Assembly (NCBI RefSeq): GCF_004342625.1 | Contig: NZ_SMAH01000017.1 | Span: 1 to 52,024, forward strand | Source: Tepidimonas ignava | GTDB lineage: Bacteria; Pseudomonadota; Gammaproteobacteria; Burkholderiales; Burkholderiaceae_C | Direction of reading: 5' to 3' | DNA: 52,024 nt | Part shown: one piece after another, positions 46,316 through 52,024 of the stretch | Position numbering within the stretch: position 1 is the first letter of the stretch | Layout: every line of letters begins with the position of its first letter | Position numbers and translations under genes: made by a program | The notes under the pieces: generated by a model | The model's database searches: none | Told to the model about the DNA's origin: nothing | The model's input: the letters and a program-made list of their open reading frames with translations, nothing else

Positions 46316-47989
46316 ATGCCTCACCTCAACCCCACCCTGGTCACTGGCTGGCGCCCGCCGTGGCGGCACGGGCGCGGCGCTGCTGCGCAGGCGGCCGTGG
46401 TGCTGCTGGCGCTGGTGTTGGCGGCGCCGGTGCTGGCGCTGCTGGTCGCGGCGCTGGGCTGGAATGCCGAGTCGTGGGCGGTGCTGCGCGCGATGGCCGA
46501 CACCACGCTGCCGGGCTACGCGCTCACCAGCGTGGTGGTGTGCGTGTCGGTGGCGGTGTCGGTGGCGGTGGTGGGGGCCGCCACCGCGGTGGCGGTGACG
46601 GTGTTCGATTTCCCAGGCCGCCGCGTGGCCGAGTGGGTGCTGCTGCTGCCGCTGGCCATGCCGGCGTACGTCACCGCCTACGCCTACACCGACTTTTTGC
46701 AGTACGCCGGTCCCGCGCAAACGTGGTTGCGCGACACCTTGGGGCTGCAGGGCCGCGTGCTGCCCGACATCCGCTCCACCTGGGGGGCGGTGGTGGTGTT
46801 CACGTTCACGCTGTACCCGTACGTGTACCTGCTGGCGCGCACGGCGCTGGCCGAGCGCGCGGCCCACCTGTTGGAAGCCGCGCGCTTGCTGGGGGCGCCG
46901 TTGGGGCGGCGCCTGCGCGCGGTGGCGCTGCCGATGGCGCGCCCGGCCATCGCCGCGGGTGTGGCGCTGGCGCTGATGGAAACGCTGGCCGACTTTGGTG
47001 TGGTCAGCTACTTTGGTGTGCAGACGTTCACGGCTGGCATTTACAAAGCTTGGCTGGTGATGGACGACCGTGTGGCCGCCGCGCAATTGGCCTGGATGCT
47101 GCTGGCCACGGTCGGCGCGTTGCTGTGGGTCGAGCAGCGGGCGCAGCGCCGCCTGCGCTTCGCCGCGACGCGGCCCGGGCGCGGCGGGGTTGAGGCGCAA
47201 CCGGTACGGCTGCGCGGCCGTGGCGCGGTGGTGGCGTGGCTGGTGTGCGGCGTGCCCGTGCTGCTGGGGTTTGGTTTGCCCGTGCTGTTCATGCTGCGCC
47301 CGTTGGTGCAGGGGTGGGACGTGCTGCCGTGGCAAGCCTTTCTGGGCTGGGCGCGCAACAGCGTCATGCTGGCCGGCGCGGCGGCCATGCTGACCACCGC
47401 GGCTGCGCTGGCCCTGGGGTACGCCGCGCGGCGGCTGGCCACGCCGCTGGTGCAAGCAGCGGTGCGCGTCGTTGCCTTGGGCTACGCGGTGCCGGGTGCG
47501 GTCATCGTTGTCGGTTTGCTGCTGCCACTGGGCTGGGTGCAGGCGCGCTGGCCCGAAGCGACGCTGGCCGCATGGGTGACGACGACGGTGCTGGGGGTGC
47601 TGTGGGCGTACCTGGTGCGCTTCACCGCGGTGGCGTTGCAGTCGGTGCAAAGCGGCTACGCGCGCGTGCCCGCCCACTTCGACGACGCTGCGCGCATGCT
47701 GGGCGTGCACGGGCTGGCCCTGTGGCGGCGCGTGCACTGGCCGTTGTTGCGCCGGGCGGTGCTGGCTGCCGCGCTGCTCGTGTTCGTCGACGTGATGAAA
47801 GAGCTGCCCGCCACCTTGGTGCTGCGCCCGTTCAACATGGACACGCTGGCTGTCATGGCGCACCAAATGGCGCGCGACGAGCGCCTGGGCGAAGCGGCCC
47901 TGCCGGCGCTGACGTTGGTGGCGGTGGGCTTGGTGCCGGTGATGCTGCTCAGCCGCGCGCTGCGCCGGGGCGAAGCCAACGCCTGCTAG
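46316..47989 (+). CDS. Fe(3+)-type ABC transporter permease
   Basis: 557 residues from ATG 46316; the ATG at 46286 lies inside the Fur-like site and is less likely. Two fused permease domains with about 12 membrane segments, each with an EAA-type loop (LLEAARLLGAPLGRRLRAVALP; FDDAARMLGVHGLALWRRVHWP, each in parts). LPLAMPAYVTAYAYTDFLQY and GYAVPGAVIVVG are typical of FbpB/SfuB-type ferric-iron permeases. Confidence 0.9.
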   Translation: MPHLNPTLVTGWRPPWRHGRGAAAQAAVVLLALVLAAPVLALLVAALGWNAESWAVLRAMADTTLPGYALTSVVVCVSVAVSVAVVGAATAVAVTVFDFPGRRVAEWVLLLPLAMPAYVTAYAYTDFLQYAGPAQTWLRDTLGLQGRVLPDIRSTWGAVVVFTFTLYPYVYLLARTALAERAAHLLEAARLLGAPLGRRLRAVALPMARPAIAAGVALALMETLADFGVVSYFGVQTFTAGIYKAWLVMDDRVAAAQLAWMLLATVGALLWVEQRAQRRLRFAATRPGRGGVEAQPVRLRGRGAVVAWLVCGVPVLLGFGLPVLFMLRPLVQGWDVLPWQAFLGWARNSVMLAGAAAMLTTAAALALGYAARRLATPLVQAAVRVVALGYAVPGAVIVVGLLLPLGWVQARWPEATLAAWVTTTVLGVLWAYLVRFTAVALQSVQSGYARVPAHFDDAARMLGVHGLALWRRVHWPLLRRAVLAAALLVFVDVMKELPATLVLRPFNMDTLAVMAHQMARDERLGEAALPALTLVAVGLVPVMLLSRALRRGEANAC

Positions 47990-48028
47990 CCGCGCCGCCT
48001 TGCGCGCAGGGCGCTCCACGTGCGCGGT

Positions 48029-48103
48029 TGGTCCCCCCGCCAGGAATCGAACCTGGATTTGCCGCTTAGGAGGCGGCCGTTCTATCCATTGAACTACGGC
48101 GGG
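48029..48103 (-). tRNA. tRNA-Arg (CCU)
   Basis: On the minus strand: D arm GTTC-AATGGATA-GAAC, anticodon arm GCCGC-CTCCTAA-GCGGC with anticodon CCT, T arm CCAGG-TTCGATT-CCTGG, and an encoded CCA end (48029-48031). The acceptor stem pairs CCCGCCG with CGGGGGG and has one mismatch, G4 opposite G69. The 5' end lies 100 bp from the integrase gene start (see findings). Confidence 0.93.
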
Positions 48104-48162
48104 GCACCTAGCAAGGGCTGCTTGTCTCCCTTCGTGTTTCCCTCTGATGCTTGGCGATCTTT

Positions 48163-48197
48163 TGCTATGCTGTTGCTACCAACTGCTACCGGTAGCA
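48163..48197 (+). repeat. Helically phased TGCTA repeats before the integrase gene
   Basis: TGCTA occurs at 48163, 48174 and 48184, spaced 11 and 10 bp, and as its inverse TAGCA at 48193, the last two forming the palindrome TGCTACCGGTAGCA. The array ends 6 bp before the integrase ATG. Phased short repeats are typical of arm-type integrase or excisionase binding sites and of autoregulatory operators. Confidence 0.5.
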
Positions 48198-48203
48198 CTC
48201 AAG

Positions 48204-49244
48204 ATGGCATCGATCATCCAGCACAGGGGCCGCTGGCGTGCGCAGGTGCGGCGCAAGGGCTTTCCAGTTTACACGAAGAGCTTTGACACCAAAGCGCAGG
48301 CCGAGAAGTGGGCGCGGCAGATCGAGGCAGACATCGACCGCGGCGTGCTACCAGGGGCCGCTGCGGTAGCAGCAAAGCGCTGCTACACGGTCGCCGACCT
48401 GATCGACGACTACCGCAAGCTGCGGGAGCAGTCGCGGCCAGTGCTGGATACGTCCACAGAGCACTACAACCTGCGCCGCCTGGCCGAGTGTCTTGGCGAT
48501 CTTGACGCCACCAGGCTACGGCCTGATGAGCTGGTGGCTTACGCGCAGATGAGAGCAGACCAGGGCGCTGGACCGTACACGGTCAACATGGAGGTGTCCA
48601 AGCTCGGCACCGTCATGCGCATGGTGGCCAGCATCAAGCACATGACGCTGCCGGACGTGGTGCAGCAGGCGCGGCCGCTGCTGGCGCACCTGGGGCTGAT
48701 CGGCGGCGGCGGCAGGCGCGAGCGCAGGCCCACCGATGATGAGCTCGACCGCATCATCGCGCACATGCACGATACCTACGGCCAGGTGTGGGCCGATGCG
48801 GTGCGCTTTGCGGTGGGCACGGCGATGCGCCGTGGCGAGATCGTGCGCATCCGCTGGGACGACCTGGACGCCGCCAGGCGGCTGGTGCTGGTGCGGGATC
48901 GCAAAGACCCGCGCCAGAAGGCCGGCAACGATCAGTGGGTGCCGCTGCTGGCCGACACGGCGATGGGCGACATGTGGGCTTTGGTGCAGCGCCAGCCGCG
49001 CGTCGATCCGCGCATCTTCCCCATCGGCGACTCGACGCTCTCAAAGTACTTCACGTGGACATGCCGGGCTCTGAGCATTCCGGATCTGCACTTCCACGAC
49101 CTGCGCCACCATGCGATCAGCATGCTGTTCGAGCGCGGCTTTCGCATCGAGCAGGTGGCGCTGGTGTCCGGCCACAAGTCGTGGCAGCACCTGAAGCGCT
49201 ACACGAACCTGCGGCCGGAGGATTTGCATCGAGGTCCGGCTTGA
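48204..49244 (+). CDS. int: Tyrosine recombinase/integrase
   Basis: 346 residues from ATG 48204. N-terminal arm/SAM-like part starts ASIIQHRGRWRAQVRRKGF; the catalytic domain shows the conserved Arg in VGTAMRRGEIVRIRW, the HxxR box in FHDLRHHAISMLFERGF, the later His in SGHKSWQHLKRY and catalytic Tyr in KRYTNL. It should catalyse integration of the element at the tRNA-Arg gene. It is convergent with the following gene; stops abut at 49244/49245. Confidence 0.94.
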   Translation: MASIIQHRGRWRAQVRRKGFPVYTKSFDTKAQAEKWARQIEADIDRGVLPGAAAVAAKRCYTVADLIDDYRKLREQSRPVLDTSTEHYNLRRLAECLGDLDATRLRPDELVAYAQMRADQGAGPYTVNMEVSKLGTVMRMVASIKHMTLPDVVQQARPLLAHLGLIGGGGRRERRPTDDELDRIIAHMHDTYGQVWADAVRFAVGTAMRRGEIVRIRWDDLDAARRLVLVRDRKDPRQKAGNDQWVPLLADTAMGDMWALVQRQPRVDPRIFPIGDSTLSKYFTWTCRALSIPDLHFHDLRHHAISMLFERGFRIEQVALVSGHKSWQHLKRYTNLRPEDLHRGPA

Positions 49245-49967
49245 TCACCGCGCGAGCCATGTCGGTTCCTTGATCTTGTAGTCTTTGAAAACGATGCCCC
49301 GGCTGGCGTCGCCAACCTTGCAAGGCTTGACCCACACGATCCTGCCGTCTGGCAGCCTGCGCGAGTGGCCTCGGCGGTCGTGCAGCCTGGGGCTGGCGCG
49401 CGTGCCATCACCCTTGCGCTCGCACTTGATGGCCTTGCCATCGATCACCACCGTGCGCCAGTCGTAGGACGGCTTCTTGCCTGCTGCAATCTTGCGCTGG
49501 TTGGTGAACGTCGGCCGCACAAACGGCTGGTAGGCCGTCTTGGTGGCCATCATCGAGTGATACCACCTGGCCAGCACGCCAAGCACAAGGTGCGCTTCCT
49601 CCTCCGACACCGGGTCATCTTCCTCTGTCGGACCGTACATGATCTGGTCGCCTTCGATGGTGTAGACCATCGTCGGGATTTTGCGCGGCATCTTGCCGGT
49701 CGGCCCTTTCCACATGTCGATGAGGATGCCTTCGTGCGGATCGTCGCCGACCACCACGGCCAGGACGTCGTAGGAGGCGTGCGACTTGCTTGGGCCACGC
49801 GATACCACAAGGCATCGTCTGAACGGCGGCCTGCAGGTCATCAGGGCGTCGGTGCTGACGGCCGTCTGGGTAGCCATCAGGCCGGAAATGTCGAACCACT
49901 GCAGCTCGGTCGGGTCCATGCCGGACCTGGTGGTCCAGGCGATGGTTTCTCTGATCAGCGGCGTCAT
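49245..49967 (-). CDS. Phage-type protein of unknown function
   Basis: 240 residues. I do not know its function. The C-terminal HDRRGHSRRLPDGRIVWV and CKVGDASRGIVFKDYKI are of a kind I associate with phage early-region proteins. No membrane segment, zinc site or nuclease motif is evident. It overlaps the upstream gene by ATGA and is the last of the leftward train, ending against the integrase. Confidence 0.7.
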   Translation of the reverse strand: MTPLIRETIAWTTRSGMDPTELQWFDISGLMATQTAVSTDALMTCRPPFRRCLVVSRGPSKSHASYDVLAVVVGDDPHEGILIDMWKGPTGKMPRKIPTMVYTIEGDQIMYGPTEEDDPVSEEEAHLVLGVLARWYHSMMATKTAYQPFVRPTFTNQRKIAAGKKPSYDWRTVVIDGKAIKCERKGDGTRASPRLHDRRGHSRRLPDGRIVWVKPCKVGDASRGIVFKDYKIKEPTWLAR

Positions 49968-50305
49968 TGCTGCTGCTCTTTTTCCTCAAGCGATGCCGCA
50001 CACACCGGGCAGACGTAGGTGACGGTGCGATTGGGCTTCAACTCGGGCTGTGGTTTGGACCTTTCCAAAAGATCATGCGCGCAGACTGTCAGCGCCCACG
50101 CTCGCGCCCTGATTGAAGAAGCCTCGTCAGGCTCTTTTTTTTCGTACCTAGCCGCTGCTTCCTCAAGCCGCAGAGCCTCCCTCTTCAGTATCCACGCTGC
50201 TTCAGCAAAAGCACTGCGCCTGCCGGCATCCCACCCCTTGCGGGCCGCATTGACCCATTCGTCACGAAGCGTTTCGTCATCTGCGAGAAACTCGTCGAAT
50301 GTCAT
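49964..50305 (-). CDS. Small phage-type protein with CxxC pair
   Basis: 113 residues. Mostly helical and charged (AFAEAAWILKREALRLEEAAARY), with a C-terminal YVCPVCAASLEEKEQQQ that could bind zinc if paired with other cysteines or on dimerisation. Function unknown. It overlaps the next gene as ATGA, and follows the previous one by 35 bp. Confidence 0.65.
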   Translation of the reverse strand: MTFDEFLADDETLRDEWVNAARKGWDAGRRSAFAEAAWILKREALRLEEAAARYEKKEPDEASSIRARAWALTVCAHDLLERSKPQPELKPNRTVTYVCPVCAASLEEKEQQQ

Positions 50306-50340
50306 GGCCGCTCCTCAAAGATCACGGTCACGCGGCCGTC

Positions 50341-50676
50341 TTACCTGACCGCCTTTGCCATCCCCCGCCACTCCAAATGCGCGATGCAGTCCTCCAGGTA
50401 TGGGTCGGCTGCGATCTGCTCCGGGTACAGCACCCATTGACGCTCGCGAGGGGAGTGGCCCTCGGTGCAGATGACGCTCTCGGCCGCGTCGTCGGCCAGG
50501 CGCAGGGCGCGAGCCAAGTCACCGGACTTCGACAGCGCATCGCACACCGTGTCGATGGCGACGCCGATCTTTCGCGGGTCGCCCATCGCGGGCATGGCAT
50601 CTTCAGGCAGATGCGCCGGGGCACGGCGCCATTCGTTGTGCGCGCGCAGAATGCTCACTGCTTCATCGATTTTCAT
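50341..50676 (-). CDS. Small phage-type protein of unknown function
   Basis: 111 residues beginning MKIDEAVSILRAHNEWRRAP, a start seen in many phage proteins. It contains a helical middle (IDTVCDALSKSGDLARALRL) and ends with LYPEQIAADPYLEDCIAHLE. It overlaps the upstream gene as ATGA. No function can be assigned. Confidence 0.65.
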   Translation of the reverse strand: MKIDEAVSILRAHNEWRRAPAHLPEDAMPAMGDPRKIGVAIDTVCDALSKSGDLARALRLADDAAESVICTEGHSPRERQWVLYPEQIAADPYLEDCIAHLEWRGMAKAVR

Positions 50677-50945
50677 GACTCGTCTCCGAAAAGCCCCCGC
50701 TCCGGGTGGCTGTCATCGTCCGACATGATCCACACGCCTTCGCCCTCCGACGAAGGCCACAAGCGCATGCCATTCTTCGCCGCCGTCTGCGCCAGATCGA
50801 CCGGGCACAGGCAGCAGTGCGGCAGCAGGTCGTCGTCGGCGTAGCCGCACTGACGGTTCGGCACGATCTCGCCGCCACCCAGGGCGGACTGCAAGTCCTC
50901 GATCGTGTGAAGGTAGCGCCCACGGAAGATCACCTCATCGCACAT
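50673..50945 (-). CDS. Small phage-type protein with clustered cysteines
   Basis: 90 residues from ATG 50945 (the open frame extends to 51002 but overlaps the gene before it more deeply). CDEVIFRGRYLHTIEDLQSA, then CGYADDDLLPHCCLCPVDLA, whose four cysteines could form a zinc site, and an acidic C-terminus (SDDDSHPERGLFGDES). Function unknown. Confidence 0.55.
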   Translation of the reverse strand: MCDEVIFRGRYLHTIEDLQSALGGGEIVPNRQCGYADDDLLPHCCLCPVDLAQTAAKNGMRLWPSSEGEGVWIMSDDDSHPERGLFGDES

Positions 50946-51138
50946 CGTCACTCTCCAGCCTCTTGAGTAGGGCAGGAATGAGTTCCTTGCGCTCATCCGC
51001 ATTGGTGCCGCAGCGAAGTTCTAAAGCCTCCAGCGCCTGCCGCAGCAGGGCTTCGTCGCGCTCGATCCGCCCGACTGCGCATTCATAATGCCGTGGACCC
51101 CAGTTCCAACAGCCGTTGGCATGTGTAATCAATGACAT
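50935..51138 (-). CDS. Small phage-type protein
   Basis: 67 residues from ATG 51138 (an alternative at 51186 gives 83). The start overlaps the 50-residue gene upstream by 56 bp, which argues for a later start or for real overlap. Residues CWNWGPRHYECAVGRIERDE and LLRQALEALELRCG show a helical, charged protein of a kind common in phage genomes. Function unknown. Confidence 0.5.
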   Translation of the reverse strand: MSLITHANGCWNWGPRHYECAVGRIERDEALLRQALEALELRCGTNADERKELIPALLKRLESDDVR

Positions 51139-51235
51139 CCTCCGGTACTCCGTGAACGTTCTGCCACTTTCCAGTGGCTTCCACAATGCGGACGCGAATT
51201 CCGCGCTTCTTTGCCGCTTTCAGATACGGCTCCAT
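51083..51235 (-). CDS. Short phage-type ORF, 50 residues
   Basis: 50 residues, ATG at 51235 directly after the TAG of the previous gene (51236-51238), and too short to be noticed by an ordinary 60-codon cutoff. Protein-like sequence, KAAKKRGIRVRIVEATGKW then VPEDVIDYTCQRLLELGS. Translational coupling through the adjacent stop is likely. Function unknown. Confidence 0.5.
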   Translation of the reverse strand: MEPYLKAAKKRGIRVRIVEATGKWQNVHGVPEDVIDYTCQRLLELGSTAL

Positions 51236-51430
51236 CTACCAGCGGCGGGTGAACGTGTTCGCCACGACCGCTGGGCGACCTGCATCCACTGCGGCAATGG
51301 CCGCCCAGAAGAGCCAGCGTCGCTGCTCATAGCGCCGGCGATAAAGGCGCTCCTGCACATCGAAGATGGGACGCTCGCACGACAGGTCAACCACGTCTTG
51401 CGACAGGTCGATGTGCTGGGGGTCGGTCAT
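51236..51430 (-). CDS. Small phage-type protein
   Basis: 64 residues. It overlaps the stop of the ImmA-like gene by ATGA, so it is translated with it. Contains an acidic start (TDPQHIDLSQDVVDLSCE) and a hydrophobic/basic part (RRWLFWAAIAAVDAGRP). No known motif. Confidence 0.55.
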   Translation of the reverse strand: MTDPQHIDLSQDVVDLSCERPIFDVQERLYRRRYEQRRWLFWAAIAAVDAGRPAVVANTFTRRW

Positions 51431-51903
51431 AGCCCAGAGAAAAGACCCAGGTTGTGCACGCGCCAGCGCATGGCCGCTTGCGAGACGTCAAACATCCTGG
51501 CGAGCGATTCGAGCGAATCGGCAAAGCCCTCTTGCATCACGAAGCGCAGCGCATCCGCTGGCATCAGGATCGCAGTGGCAAAAGCATTGGCCTCGCGCTC
51601 CGGGCCTGCGGCAGCCAGCGTGAAGGCTTGCGGCGCGTCGCGGAACAGGCGCTGGCCATGCCCCAGGTGCCCCAGCGCCCAGTGCCCCAGCTCATGGGCC
51701 ACGGTGAAGCGCTGCCGCACACGCGCCTCAGCGCAGTTGACGGTGATGCGCGGCCGCTTTCCGACGAGCTCGATGCGGCCAGATTCCTCGATGGGGCCGC
51801 AGCATGCCTCTAGCCCCATGCGCGAGGCGATGGCATGGACATCAACCGGCAATCTGCCATCCCAGTGGCTTGCCAGCACATGCGCCGCCATGCGCTCGAT
51901 CAT
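51427..51903 (-). CDS. ImmA/IrrE-family metallopeptidase
   Basis: 158 residues. The zinc-protease motif HExxH is clear in FTVAHELGHWALGHL, followed by PEREANAFATAILMPADAL, where E is the third ligand candidate. Such peptidases cleave a phage or element repressor to trigger induction. No helix-turn-helix domain is fused and no repressor gene is visible beside it; that gene may be beyond the window edge or in the repeated element. It is the first gene of the leftward phage-type train. Its upstream region is cut at 51930 by the terminal repeat. Confidence 0.88.
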   Translation of the reverse strand: MIERMAAHVLASHWDGRLPVDVHAIASRMGLEACCGPIEESGRIELVGKRPRITVNCAEARVRQRFTVAHELGHWALGHLGHGQRLFRDAPQAFTLAAAGPEREANAFATAILMPADALRFVMQEGFADSLESLARMFDVSQAAMRWRVHNLGLFSGL

Positions 51904-51929
51904 GCGTATGCTCGCTGTAGGTCCTAAAC

Positions 51930-52023
51930 AGTCGCCCCTGAAATATTCATAACATCATGATTTTTCTTGTGTTATTGTCTGTTTGCGAGTACAATTTCCC
52001 CCAGATCTGATGTCTGATGCGCC
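51930..52023 (+). repeat. Right copy of the 94-bp terminal inverted repeat
   Basis: Exact reverse complement of 1-94. It begins 26 bp upstream of the ImmA-type gene, with AGTCGCCCC at the boundary, and runs to the window edge. Its sequence contains CAGATCTG and a nearby duplicated CATCAGA, in addition to the outward promoter. Confidence 0.9.
51967..51995 (+). promoter_or_regulatory. Outward-facing sigma70-like promoter in the right repeat
   Basis: TTGTGT (51967-51972), 17 bp, TACAAT (51990-51995), pointing out of the window to an ATG at 52010 (M-S-D-A-P, then cut). In an insertion sequence this is where the transposase promoter would be; in a prophage it would be the rightward promoter opposite the peptidase gene. 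Confidence 0.5.
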
Positions 52024-52024
52024 G

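Larger units (their letters stand above)
48104..51929. mobile_element. Partial integrative/prophage element next to tRNA-Arg
   Basis: Starts at the tRNA, carries an outward-adjacent integrase on the plus strand, then a leftward train of small overlapping genes of phage type, ending with an ImmA-type peptidase at the border with the terminal repeat. The far end, packaging and structural genes are not in the window, so the kind of element (prophage, satellite or integrative element) is undecided. No attachment-site repeat pair can be seen. Confidence 0.7.

Overview
The window looks like chromosomal DNA of a high-GC betaproteobacterium of the order Burkholderiales, closest in gene order and protein character to Comamonadaceae-type genera (Tepidimonas-like is a guess, not shown). 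The basis is the flagellar order fliEFGHIJK-LMNOPQR, a cheA-cheR-cheD-cheB operon with FliM carrying the CheY-binding N-terminus, a urtABCDE plus ureABCDEFGJ urea locus, MaeB-type malic enzyme, and heavy use of G/C at third codon positions. The genes were read by eye; no database search was possible.

Layout. 1-394: a 94-bp terminal repeat and non-coding DNA. 394-2261: two glycosyltransferases, the first in clearly AT-richer DNA. 2314-3501: zinc-finger protein and ilvE. 3691-4419: unrecognised proline/glutamine-rich protein. 4486-10295: chemotaxis operon read leftward (CheZ-like, cheY, cheA, cheR, cheD, cheB). 10412-12141: two-component pair, a soluble REC-histidine kinase and a LuxR-type regulator. 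12174-23356: leftward flagellar export and basal-body genes, with fliE divergent from fliF over a long inverted repeat. 23925-24661: fliT and fliS, followed by about 0.6 kb of apparently frameshifted coding DNA. 25562-41343: urea locus. 41350-43647: maeB. 43765-45132: small copper-related set (DUF2946, PCuAC chaperone, miniature Crp/Fnr-like protein). 45153-47989: divergent ferric-iron ABC ATPase and permease around a Fur-box-like site. 48029-48103: tRNA-Arg(CCU). 48204 to the end: an integrase and a leftward train of small phage-type genes ending with an ImmA-type peptidase; this element runs off the window.

How the genes work together. The flagellar genes build the MS ring, C-ring/switch and type III export gate, and the che operon controls the switch through CheY. 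The urea locus combines urease (ureABC), its nickel and maturation proteins (ureDEFG, ureJ), a five-gene high-affinity urea ABC transporter, and, between the two transcription units, a transporter-like sensor kinase (cytosine/purine permease domain fused to a cysteine cluster and a histidine kinase) with its own LuxR-type regulator. This sensor system is the most interesting object here: it is placed to sense urea or a related nitrogen compound and to set expression of both uptake and hydrolysis.

Both window ends carry the same 94 bp in inverted orientation, each containing an outward-facing promoter. The simplest reading is that both ends run into copies of one repeated element, probably an insertion sequence, which would have stopped the assembly there.
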